From Candidatus Elarobacter sp. (GTDB lineage: Bacteria; Vulcanimicrobiota; Vulcanimicrobiia; Vulcanimicrobiales; Vulcanimicrobiaceae), in the NCBI GenBank assembly GCA_030150085.1, contig JASLGJ010000243.1:1-15277 (forward strand): 15,277 nucleotides of DNA. The letters are read 5' to 3'. Below are positions 7,094-14,156 of the stretch, piece after piece; positions within the stretch are counted from its first letter, which is position 1; each line of letters opens with the position of its first letter. The notes below the pieces were generated by a model. The model worked only from the letters and a program-made list of their open reading frames with translations. It did not search any database and was not told the origin of the DNA. A program made the position numbers and the translations under genes.

Positions 7094-7133
7094 CCCGAAT
7101 GGCGTTCGCTCGGGCATATTCCCGGTGCGAGGG

Positions 7134-7162
7134 TAGATAGAGCACGCTCGGTACGCTATGAT
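7134..7162 (+). promoter_or_regulatory. Sigma70-like promoter of the propeller-like gene
   Basis: TAGATA (7134-7139, 4 of 6 to TTGACA) and TATGAT (7157-7162, 5 of 6 to TATAAT) are separated by exactly 17 bp. The predicted transcript starts near 7169, about 57 nt before the preferred start codon at 7226. The element lies in one of the few AT-richer patches of the window. Confidence 0.5.
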
Positions 7163-7187
7163 GAGCGGACGAGCGCGGAGGGTGCGG

Positions 7188-7211
7188 ATGAAGGCGAGCG
7201 GGCACGCGTGA
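7188..7211 (+). CDS. Possible 7-codon leader ORF upstream of the propeller-like gene
   Basis: ATG 7188 is preceded by a strong Shine-Dalgarno GGAGGG (7177-7182) at 5-nt spacing and reads MKASGHA before TGA 7209-7211. The stop overlaps an in-frame GTG (7208-7210) of the main gene as GTGA, the arrangement used for coupled re-initiation. It may be a leader peptide controlling the downstream gene, or a sign that the main ORF is frameshifted here. It is too short for codon statistics. Confidence 0.3.
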   Translation: MKASGHA

Positions 7212-7225
7212 CGGCGGAGCCGAGC

Positions 7226-8809
7226 ATGGGCTTGAGCGGGACGATCGCGGGAACGGTCCACGACCCGTTCCACCACACGACGCTCGCCCGCTACGCCGCG
7301 TCCACGCCCGCCGGGCACCGCCGCCCGAGCTGGCAGCTCACCCGCTGGCCGGTCATGCGCGACGAGTTCGAAAAGCTGGTCGCCGAGGCCAGCCGGCCTG
7401 ACGAGACCGGCGCCGCGCTCGCGCTCGCCGAGCCGGAACCCAAGAGCCTGGCGGCCCGCCAGGTCGCCGCGCCGGTCGCGCCGCCCACGGTGGTGAGCAA
7501 TCTGGCCGGCCTGGGCCGGACCCCGATCGACCCGCCCGATCCGGCCTTGGCGGTCGGCCCCGACGACGTGATGGTCGCCGTCAACGACCGCTTCGCGGTG
7601 GTCTCCAAGCGCGCGCCCGGCCCGCCGACGGCGCTCCCGCTGGCGGCGCTGTTCGGTTCGGCCGTGCCGCCCAACGCGTTCCTGTTCGATCCCAAGCTGG
7701 CCTACGACCACTACGCGCAGCGCTGGATCGTGCTCTCCGACGCGCGCCGCCAGGCTCCGGCCGGGTCGTGGCTGGTGCTCGCCACCTCCCAGACCTCCGA
7801 CCCGCGCGGGCGCTACAACACCTGGACCCTCGACGCCTCGTACGACGGCCAGCGCGCGACCAACAACTGGGCCGACTTCCCGGGCCTGGGCTACGACGAG
7901 CAGGCGGTCTACGTCGCGGTCAACATGATGGCGTTCGGGGGCGGCTTCCAGCACGCCAAGCTGCGCATCCTCAACAAGGCCGAGCTCTACCCGCCGGCCG
8001 ACCGGCCCGCGCCCGCGCTGCACTGGTTCGACATCGCGCGCCTGCCCAACCCGGACGGCAGCCTGGCCTTCGCGGTCCAGCCCGCGGTCCACCACCGGGG
8101 CCAGGGCGGACCGGCGTACCTGGTCAACGCGCTCTGGCCGGCCGGCGACAGCCTCACCGTCTGGACCCTGACCGACCCCCTCGCGCCCTGGCGCAAGGGT
8201 GGCGGCAGGCCCTCGCTCGTCAACCGCTCCGTGCCCTGCAACGGCTACGCCCAGCCGCCGGCGGCCAAGCAGCCCGGCGCGCCGCCCCTGGTCGGGACCG
8301 ACGACGTCCGGCTCTCCGCCGCGACCTACGACGCGGACGGCCCCGGGGCCGGGCTGTGGACCGCGCACACCTCGAAGTTCACCTGGCCGGGCGAGCCCGA
8401 GGCCCGCTCGCTGGTGCAGTGGTACCAGCTCGATCCCGCCGCGCCGGCCCTGCTCCAGCAAGGGCGCTACGGCGAGCCGGGCGCCTACCACTACTTCCCG
8501 GCCTTGGCGACGGCGGCCAGCGGCGACGCGTTCGTCGTGTTCGGGCGCTCCGGCATGCACGACTACGCCCACCTGCGCGCGACCGGGCGGGCCGCCGCCG
8601 ACCCCGCCGGGCGGCTGCGCGACAGCGCCCTGCTGCAGTCCGGCAGCGCGACCTACACCAGCCCGAACAGCGCCGGCAACACGGCCCGCTGGGGCGACTA
8701 CTTCTCCGCCGCGCGCGACCCGCACGACCCGGGCCTGGTCTGGCTCTACGGCCAGTACGCCGGCCCGGGCGGGGCCTGGGCGACGCGCCTGTGCGCGGTG
8801 CGCTTCTAG
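7226..8809 (+). CDS. Hypothetical protein with sialidase/propeller-like repeats
   Basis: A 527-residue protein of unproven function. After a polar N-terminal 75 residues comes a pattern I associate with large beta-propeller-like (BNR-type) extracellular proteins: PPDPALAVGPDDVMVAVN, then FDPKLAYDHYAQRWIVLSD, LATSQTSDPRGRYNTW, NWADFPGLGYDEQAVYVAVN, and near the end TSPNSAGNTARWGDYFSA. Such proteins are usually secreted, yet no signal peptide is visible at any plausible start. ATG 7226 is preferred because GGAG lies 6 nt upstream; in-frame GTG 7208 is the alternative and overlaps a leader ORF. The stop TAG shares the CTAG at 8806-8809 with the end of korB on the other strand. No catalytic residues can be named. 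Confidence 0.85.
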   Translation: MGLSGTIAGTVHDPFHHTTLARYAASTPAGHRRPSWQLTRWPVMRDEFEKLVAEASRPDETGAALALAEPEPKSLAARQVAAPVAPPTVVSNLAGLGRTPIDPPDPALAVGPDDVMVAVNDRFAVVSKRAPGPPTALPLAALFGSAVPPNAFLFDPKLAYDHYAQRWIVLSDARRQAPAGSWLVLATSQTSDPRGRYNTWTLDASYDGQRATNNWADFPGLGYDEQAVYVAVNMMAFGGGFQHAKLRILNKAELYPPADRPAPALHWFDIARLPNPDGSLAFAVQPAVHHRGQGGPAYLVNALWPAGDSLTVWTLTDPLAPWRKGGGRPSLVNRSVPCNGYAQPPAAKQPGAPPLVGTDDVRLSAATYDADGPGAGLWTAHTSKFTWPGEPEARSLVQWYQLDPAAPALLQQGRYGEPGAYHYFPALATAASGDAFVVFGRSGMHDYAHLRATGRAAADPAGRLRDSALLQSGSATYTSPNSAGNTARWGDYFSAARDPHDPGLVWLYGQYAGPGGAWATRLCAVRF

Positions 8810-9675
8810 CGGTAGCCGGCCTGCATCGCGGCAAGCCGGTCGCGGTGCGCGCCCAGGTCGAGGCGGGCCAGCGGCAGCTCCGGCAGACCGGTGCGGTCCT
8901 CGAAGGTCGGGCGCTCCTCGCGGTAGATCACGCCCAGGGGGATGTCGCCCTCGCGGGTCAGCGCGGCGAACGCGGCGAGGCGGTCGGCGGGCGCGTAGCC
9001 GTCGCGCTCGGCGATGTTCTCGACGTTCTCCTTGAACCACGCGTAGGTGTTGATCTTGTTGTAGGTGACGCAGGGCGACATCACCTCGACGATCGAGAAG
9101 CCGCGGTGCTCGATTGCCTGCTTGATCAGCTGCACCAGCGGCTTGGGCTGGGCCGAGAAGCCGCGCGCGATGAAGGTCGCGCCGGCGGCGAGCGCGAGCG
9201 CCAGGCCGTTGAGCGGCGAGTCGGGGTTGCCGTCGGGGCTGACCGAGGCCACGTAGCCGGTCGCGCTGGTCGGCGAGGCCTGGCCCTTGGTCAGCCCGTA
9301 CGTCTGGTTGTCCATCACGATGTAGGTCACGTCGGGGTTGCGCCGCACCGCGTGCACGAAGTGGCCCGCGCCGATCGCGTAACCGTCGCCGTCGCCGCCC
9401 GCCGCGATCACGGTCAGGTCGCGGTTGGCCAGCTTGACCGCGGTCGCGACCGGCAGCGCCCGCCCGTGCACGCCGTGGAAGGCGTAGCTGTGCAGGTAGC
9501 CCGAGATCTTTCCGGAGCAGCCGATGCCCGAGACGAACGCCACCTCGTGCGGCTGTTTGCCCAGCTCCGCCAGGGCCGACTTGAGCGCGGAGAGCACGCC
9601 GTAGTCGCCGCAGCCGGGGCACCACCACGACGGCGTCGCGGTGGCGAAGTCCTTGGCGGTCAGGGTTGCCGTCAC
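8806..9675 (-). CDS. korB: 2-oxoacid:ferredoxin oxidoreductase, beta subunit
   Basis: The thiamine-diphosphate and iron-sulfur subunit of an enzyme that converts a 2-oxoacid, CoA and oxidised ferredoxin to acyl-CoA, CO2 and reduced ferredoxin. In 289 residues it shows WWCPGCGDYG (C19, C22), GIGCSGKI (C53) and MSPCVTYN (C202), the four Cys that hold the 4Fe-4S cluster in this family, and the ThDP-Mg motif GDGDGYAIGAGH (94-105) with DNQTYGLTKGQASPT (122-136). The start is GTG 9675, whose bases overlap the korA stop (GTGA); GAGG lies 7 nt upstream inside korA, so the subunits are translationally coupled. The stop shares CTAG with the convergent gene. 2-Oxoglutarate or pyruvate are the likely substrates; the sequence does not decide. 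Confidence 0.96.
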   Translation of the reverse strand: MTATLTAKDFATATPSWWCPGCGDYGVLSALKSALAELGKQPHEVAFVSGIGCSGKISGYLHSYAFHGVHGRALPVATAVKLANRDLTVIAAGGDGDGYAIGAGHFVHAVRRNPDVTYIVMDNQTYGLTKGQASPTSATGYVASVSPDGNPDSPLNGLALALAAGATFIARGFSAQPKPLVQLIKQAIEHRGFSIVEVMSPCVTYNKINTYAWFKENVENIAERDGYAPADRLAAFAALTREGDIPLGVIYREERPTFEDRTGLPELPLARLDLGAHRDRLAAMQAGYR

Positions 9676-11444
9676 TTGAGCACCTCTTCGCTGGCGGTGT
9701 CGTCGGTCGCGGCGACGCGCCGCACCGCTTCGATGATCTCGATGGGGCGGAAGGGGCGGCCGTCGTACTTGCGCACGCCGTGCAGCGCGTCGAGCGGGCC
9801 GACCACGCTGCGGATCAGGCGCAGGAGCTGCCCGCCGTAGTTGTTCTCGACCACGAACACGTGCTGCGCGCCGCGCACGAACTGGCGGATGTCGTCCTCG
9901 GGGAACGGCCACAGCGTGCGCAGCTGCAGGAAGCGCACCGGCACGCCGGCCGCGCCGAGCCGGTCGACGGCCTCGGCGATCGGGCCGCGGTTGGCCCCGT
10001 AGCCGACGATTGCGAGGTCGGCGTCGGCGACCCCGTGCACGAGCGCGCGCGGGAGTTCGTCGCGCATCGCCTCGAGCTTGCCCATCCGCTTCTCCATCAT
10101 GCGGGCGCGGTTGCGGGCGTTCTCGGTGATCACGCCGGCCTCGTTGTGCTCCGAGCCCGCGGCCAGGTGCATCCCGCCCGGCACGCCGGGGATGACCCGC
10201 GGCGACACGCCGCCGTCGTTGAACGCGTAGCGCTGGTACTCGCCGAAGGTCACCTCGCCCGCGTCGATCAGCGCGCCGCGGTCGATCCGCACCGCGTCGA
10301 GGTCGAACGGCGCCAGCGTCGCCTTGCTCTGGCAGAGCGCCTGTTCGGTCAGCACGAACACCGGGAGCTGCCAGCGGTCCGCCAAATTGAACGCCGCCGC
10401 GGCCAGCTCGAACGACTCGCGCACCGTGCCCGGGGCGAGCACGACGCGCGGGATCTCGCCGTGGCCGGAGTAGATCAGGTGGTCGAGATTGCTCTGCTCG
10501 GTCTTGGTCGGCATCCCGGTCGACGGGCCGGCGCGCGCGCACTCGATCACCACCACCGGGATCTCCAGCACGCCGGCCAGGCCGATCGCCTCGGTCATCA
10601 GGGCCTGGCCCGGGCCCGAGGTCGCGGTCATGGCGCGCACGCCGGTGAACGACGCGCCCAGCGTCATCGTGATCGCGGCCAGCTCGTCCTCGGCCTGCAC
10701 CGCGATTCCCCCGAAGCGCGGAAGCTGCTTGGACATCCACTCCAGGATGTCGGTCGCGGGCGTGATCGGGTAGCCGGCCATGAAGCGGCAGCCGGCCACC
10801 AGCGCGCCGTAGGCGATCGCGTCGTTGCCCATCATGATCAGGCGCTCGCCGTCGGCGCTCGCGCGCAGGCCGTAGCCGCTGGGCCGCGCGGCGAAATGTT
10901 CGGCCACGTACTCTTCGCCCGCCGCGATCGCGCGCAGGTTGAGGTCGACGACCTTCTCGCCCTTGCGCCCGTACACGCCGCGCACGTCGGCGCGCACGAT
11001 CTCGCGGTCCATCCCGAGCAGCGCGCCCAGCACGCCTAGCGCGATCGTGTTGCGCACCAGCTCCAGGCCGACTTCCTTGGCCAGGCGGGCGAGGGGGATC
11101 TCGTACCAGGTGACGTCCTCCCGGCGCAGCGCGGCGGGGATCGTCTCCGACGTGTCGTCGAAAACGACGAAGCCGCCGGGCCGCATCTCGTCGACGTGCG
11201 CCTCGACGGCTTCGAGGTCGAACGCGACCAGCGCGTCGACCGCGTCGGCCATGCCGTAGTCGGGCCGCTCCCCGGCCCGGATCACGTAGTTGGTGTGCCC
11301 GCCGCGGATGCGCGACGGAAAATCCTTGTACGTGTAGACCTCGAGGCCCATTCGCTTGAACACGCCGGCAATCAGGTCACCCGTCGTCAGGCTGCCGTCA
11401 CCGGCTTGCCCACCGAACATGACTTCGACGTTGTTGAGGATCAC
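9672..11444 (-). CDS. korA: 2-oxoacid:ferredoxin oxidoreductase, fused gamma-alpha subunit
   Basis: Partner of KorB. The 590-residue product fuses a gamma domain (about 1-195, beginning NNVEVMFGGQAGDGS) to the alpha/pyrimidine-binding domain (about 200-590). The alpha part has the YPITPATD loop (Y225), which contacts CoA and ThDP, then TSGPGQALMTEA and AGPSTGMPTKTEQ with GHGEIPR, all typical of the two-subunit type found also in aerobes such as Mycobacterium and Sulfolobus. No separate ferredoxin (delta) subunit is present. I choose GTG 11444 because GAGG lies exactly 7 nt upstream; ATG 11474 would add 10 residues but has no ribosome site. The gene diverges from the amidohydrolase across 99 bp. 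Confidence 0.96.
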   Translation of the reverse strand: MILNNVEVMFGGQAGDGSLTTGDLIAGVFKRMGLEVYTYKDFPSRIRGGHTNYVIRAGERPDYGMADAVDALVAFDLEAVEAHVDEMRPGGFVVFDDTSETIPAALRREDVTWYEIPLARLAKEVGLELVRNTIALGVLGALLGMDREIVRADVRGVYGRKGEKVVDLNLRAIAAGEEYVAEHFAARPSGYGLRASADGERLIMMGNDAIAYGALVAGCRFMAGYPITPATDILEWMSKQLPRFGGIAVQAEDELAAITMTLGASFTGVRAMTATSGPGQALMTEAIGLAGVLEIPVVVIECARAGPSTGMPTKTEQSNLDHLIYSGHGEIPRVVLAPGTVRESFELAAAAFNLADRWQLPVFVLTEQALCQSKATLAPFDLDAVRIDRGALIDAGEVTFGEYQRYAFNDGGVSPRVIPGVPGGMHLAAGSEHNEAGVITENARNRARMMEKRMGKLEAMRDELPRALVHGVADADLAIVGYGANRGPIAEAVDRLGAAGVPVRFLQLRTLWPFPEDDIRQFVRGAQHVFVVENNYGGQLLRLIRSVVGPLDALHGVRKYDGRPFRPIEIIEAVRRVAATDDTASEEVLK

Positions 11445-11451
11445 GCGTAGA

Positions 11452-11455
11452 CCTC
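11452..11455 (-). promoter_or_regulatory. Ribosome-binding site that decides the korA start
   Basis: The minus strand reads GAGG, 7 nt before GTG 11444. The in-frame ATG at 11474 lacks any such site, so the GTG start is preferred. Confidence 0.5.
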
Positions 11456-11502
11456 GCGGTCCGGCGCTCTGCATGGGCGCCAGTGTCTTGGGGTTCTCTG
11501 GC

Positions 11503-11517
11503 GGGGAGGGCCTCCCC
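11503..11517. repeat. Perfect inverted repeat in the korA / amidohydrolase divergent region
   Basis: GGGGAGG-G-CCTCCCC has 7-bp arms and a 1-nt centre, a shape suited to a dimeric repressor. It lies 27 bp before the amidohydrolase ATG and 59 bp before the korA GTG. No -10 box is convincing on either strand, so an operator role is inferred from position and symmetry only. Confidence 0.35.
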
Positions 11518-11543
11518 CTTCGCCCGCCTGAAAGGGTCGTCTG

Positions 11544-12485
11544 ATGGTGATCGACGCCCACGTCCACTTGCTCGCCGAGGGCTTCATGCACGACCGCTGG
11601 TGGGACGGCCTGGGGCGCACCATGGGCGGACGCCTCGCGGCGCGCGGCGAGCGGCTTCCCGCCTCGCCCCTGGCCTTCGCCAAGGACGTGGCCCGGACGC
11701 ACTGGTTCGATCCCGACGGCAGCAAGCTGATCGCGCAGATGGATGCCGCGGGGGTCGATGCGAGCGTGCTGCTCGCGCTCGACTACGGGCTGCTGACCGG
11801 CGAGCCGGCGACGCCGATCGTCGACCAGAACGCGCTCGTGCTCGAGATCGCGCGCCGCCACCCGGACCGCATCATCCCGCTCTACACCATCGACCCGCGC
11901 CGCGAGGGCGCGTTCGAGCTGTTCCGCGAGGGCGTCGCGCGCGGCATGCGCGGGCTCAAGCTGCACTGCGCGGCGGGCTTCTTCCCGCACGACGAGGTCT
12001 GCAAGCCGTTCTACGCGCTGGCGCAGGAGCGCGGGCTGCCGCTGCTGCTGCACACCGGGCACCAGCCCGGCCCGTGCAAGGCGCGCTACACCATGCCCGA
12101 GCACGTCGACGACGTCGCGGCCGAGTTCCCCGACCTCGCGATCGTGTGCGCGCACCTCGCGCACGCCTGGCACGACCAGCTGCTCGCGCTGGCCTCGACC
12201 AAGCCCAACATCCACATGGACTTCTCGGGCTGGCAGCCGGTCTTCGCGCGCCGGCCGCGGGAGCTGCTCGGGCTGCTGCGCCGGATCGTCGACGAGCTGG
12301 GCGCGCAGCGCGTGTTCTGGGGCTCGGACGGGCCGTACCTCAACACCCGGATGCCGCTGGCGGAGTGGAAGAACGGGTTCGAGGCCGCGGCGCGGGAAGC
12401 GGGGTTCGGCGAGGGCGAACTGGCGCTGCTCATGGGCGGCGCGGCGGGCGCCGTGTACGGCACGCGCGCGGAGGCGACGGTCTGA
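11544..12485 (+). CDS. Metal-dependent amidohydrolase (amidohydrolase-2 / ACMSD-like family)
   Basis: A 313-residue TIM-barrel metal enzyme. Metal ligands are visible: the N-terminal HxH in DAHVH (H6, H8), His170 in LLLHTGHQ, and Asp262 in WGSDGP; His204 in CAHLAH is the conserved barrel His, and GLKLH (K139, H141) ends another strand. This family includes hydrolases and non-oxidative decarboxylases of aromatic acids, such as aminocarboxymuconate-semialdehyde and gamma-resorcylate decarboxylases, so the reaction may be decarboxylation and not hydrolysis. AAGGG stands about 7 nt before ATG 11544. The stop abuts the start of the CoA-ligase gene (TGAATG), so the two are one operon and probably act on one pathway. 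Confidence 0.92.
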   Translation: MVIDAHVHLLAEGFMHDRWWDGLGRTMGGRLAARGERLPASPLAFAKDVARTHWFDPDGSKLIAQMDAAGVDASVLLALDYGLLTGEPATPIVDQNALVLEIARRHPDRIIPLYTIDPRREGAFELFREGVARGMRGLKLHCAAGFFPHDEVCKPFYALAQERGLPLLLHTGHQPGPCKARYTMPEHVDDVAAEFPDLAIVCAHLAHAWHDQLLALASTKPNIHMDFSGWQPVFARRPRELLGLLRRIVDELGAQRVFWGSDGPYLNTRMPLAEWKNGFEAAAREAGFGEGELALLMGGAAGAVYGTRAEATV

Positions 12486-14156
12486 ATGAACACCCTGCAC
12501 TTTCCCCACTGGCCCAAGCGGCGGCCCAAAGTGATTCCGATCCCCGTCACCAACCTCGCGCTCAACCTCGCCACCACCGCGCAGCGCTACCCGCAGCAGC
12601 CGGCGATCGTCTACTACGACACGCCGCTGAGCTACGCGCGGGTCTGGCGCGAGGTGGAGGCGCTGGCCGGCTATCTCCAGACGCGGGCCGGGGTCGGGGC
12701 GGGCGACCGGGTGCTGCTGTTCATGCAGAACTCGCCCCAGTTCGCGATCGCGTACTACGCGATCGTGCGCGCGAACGCGGTGGTCGTGCCGCTCAACCCG
12801 ATGCTCGTCGCCGCCGAGCTGGCCGCCTATCTCGAAGACAGCGGGGCGAAGGCGGCCGTCGTCGGGCAGGAGCTGCTCGACAAGCTGCGTCCCTATGCGC
12901 CCGACCCGCTCGCGACGGTCGTCGTCGCGGCCTACGGCGACTACGTCGAGCGCGAGACGCGGCTGAGCCTGCCGCCCGCGGTCGCCGCGCCGCGCGCGCC
13001 GCTGAGCGCGCCGTTCACGGCCTGGGCCGACGCGCTGGGCGCGAACGCCGAGCCCGGCCCGGTCACCACCGGCGCCGACGACGTGTGCCTGCTGCCGTAC
13101 ACCTCGGGCACGACCGGCAAGCCGAAGGGCTGCGTGCACACCCACCGCTCGGTGCAGACCACCGCGGTCTCGGTGGTCGGCTGGGGCGCCAGCCCGGCCG
13201 GAGCGCGCATCCTCTCGGTGCTGCCCTACTTCCACGTCACCGGCATGACGCTCGACCTCAACGCGGCGTTCTTCGCCGGCTGGACCGTCGTCATGACGAC
13301 CCGCTGGGACGCGCCGACCGCGCTCAGCTTGATCGAGCGCTACGAGTGCGCGGCGCTGACGGCGATCAGCGCGATGGTCGTCGACCTGCTCGCGAGCCCG
13401 GCCTTCCGGCCCGAGAAGATCGCTTCGCTCGCGCACCTCGGGGGCGGCGGCGCGCCGCTCCCGGCCGCGGTCGGCGAACAGCTCAGCGGGCGGCTCGGCC
13501 TGTCCTACGTCGAGGGCTACGGGCTGACCGAAACCATCTCGATGACGCACTCCAACCCGGCCGACCGCCCCAAGCTGCAGTGCCTGGGCATTCCCACCTT
13601 CGGGGTCGACTCGCGCGTGATCGACCCCGACAGCGGGCGCGAGCTGCCCCAAGGCGAGACGGGCGAGATCGTCATCGCCGGCGCGCAGGTGATGCGCGAG
13701 TACTGGCGGCAGCCCGAGGCGACCGCCGAGGTCTTCATCGCGCTCGACGGCAAGCGCTTCTTCCGCACCGGCGACCTGGGCTACATCGACGCCGAAGGCT
13801 ACTTCTTCATGGTCGACCGGCTCAAGCGCATGATCAACGTCGCCGGGTTCAAGGTCTGGCCGGCCGAGGTCGAGACGCAGCTCTTCGCCCACCCCGCGAT
13901 CAAGGAGGCCTGCGTGATCGCCTCGCTCGACGCGCGGCGCGGCGAGCAGGCCAAGGCGCTGATCGTGCTGCGCGACGGCGCGCGGACCAGCGCGGAGGAG
14001 ATCCAAGCCTGGGCCCGCGAGCGGATGGCGCCCTACAAGGTGCCGGCGCTGATCGAGTTCGTCGCCGCGCTGCCGCGCGGCGGCACCGGGAAAGTCGCCT
14101 GGCGCGAGCTGCAGGAGGCCGATCGGCGCAAGGCGGCCGGCGCGGCGGCGGTCTAG
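12486..14156 (+). CDS. AMP-forming acyl/aryl-CoA ligase
   Basis: Activates a carboxylic acid with ATP to an acyl-adenylate and transfers it to CoA. The 556-residue product has the ANL-family core: the phosphate loop YTSGTTGKPKG (205-215), LPYFHVTGM, GYGLTET, RTGDLG followed by the hinge DRLKRMINVAGFKVWPAEVE segment, and catalytic Lys536 in GGTGKVAW. Length and motifs suit medium/long-chain or aromatic acyl-CoA ligases; the substrate pocket cannot be assigned. ATG 12486 follows the amidohydrolase stop with no gap, with GGAGG 11 nt upstream inside that gene, so translation is coupled. Its TAG shares CTAG (14153-14156) with the convergent protease gene. Confidence 0.95.
   Translation: MNTLHFPHWPKRRPKVIPIPVTNLALNLATTAQRYPQQPAIVYYDTPLSYARVWREVEALAGYLQTRAGVGAGDRVLLFMQNSPQFAIAYYAIVRANAVVVPLNPMLVAAELAAYLEDSGAKAAVVGQELLDKLRPYAPDPLATVVVAAYGDYVERETRLSLPPAVAAPRAPLSAPFTAWADALGANAEPGPVTTGADDVCLLPYTSGTTGKPKGCVHTHRSVQTTAVSVVGWGASPAGARILSVLPYFHVTGMTLDLNAAFFAGWTVVMTTRWDAPTALSLIERYECAALTAISAMVVDLLASPAFRPEKIASLAHLGGGGAPLPAAVGEQLSGRLGLSYVEGYGLTETISMTHSNPADRPKLQCLGIPTFGVDSRVIDPDSGRELPQGETGEIVIAGAQVMREYWRQPEATAEVFIALDGKRFFRTGDLGYIDAEGYFFMVDRLKRMINVAGFKVWPAEVETQLFAHPAIKEACVIASLDARRGEQAKALIVLRDGARTSAEEIQAWARERMAPYKVPALIEFVAALPRGGTGKVAWRELQEADRRKAAGAAAV

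Noticed and set aside
7158..7187. ATG codons at 7158 and 7161 as a longer leader ORF start
   Set aside because: They lie inside the predicted -10 box and so upstream of the expected transcript start; only the ATG at 7188 has a ribosome site.
6080..7225. Upstream extension of the propeller-like gene frame
   Set aside because: It runs antisense through the dehydrogenase and Gre-like genes and shows shadow composition; promoter elements at 7134-7162 place the transcript start after it.
7082..9628. Long upstream extension of the Gre-like frame
   Set aside because: It is antisense to the propeller-like gene and korB reading frames overlap part of it. The MSRAF start is typical of this Gre subfamily and a -10 element lies just before it.
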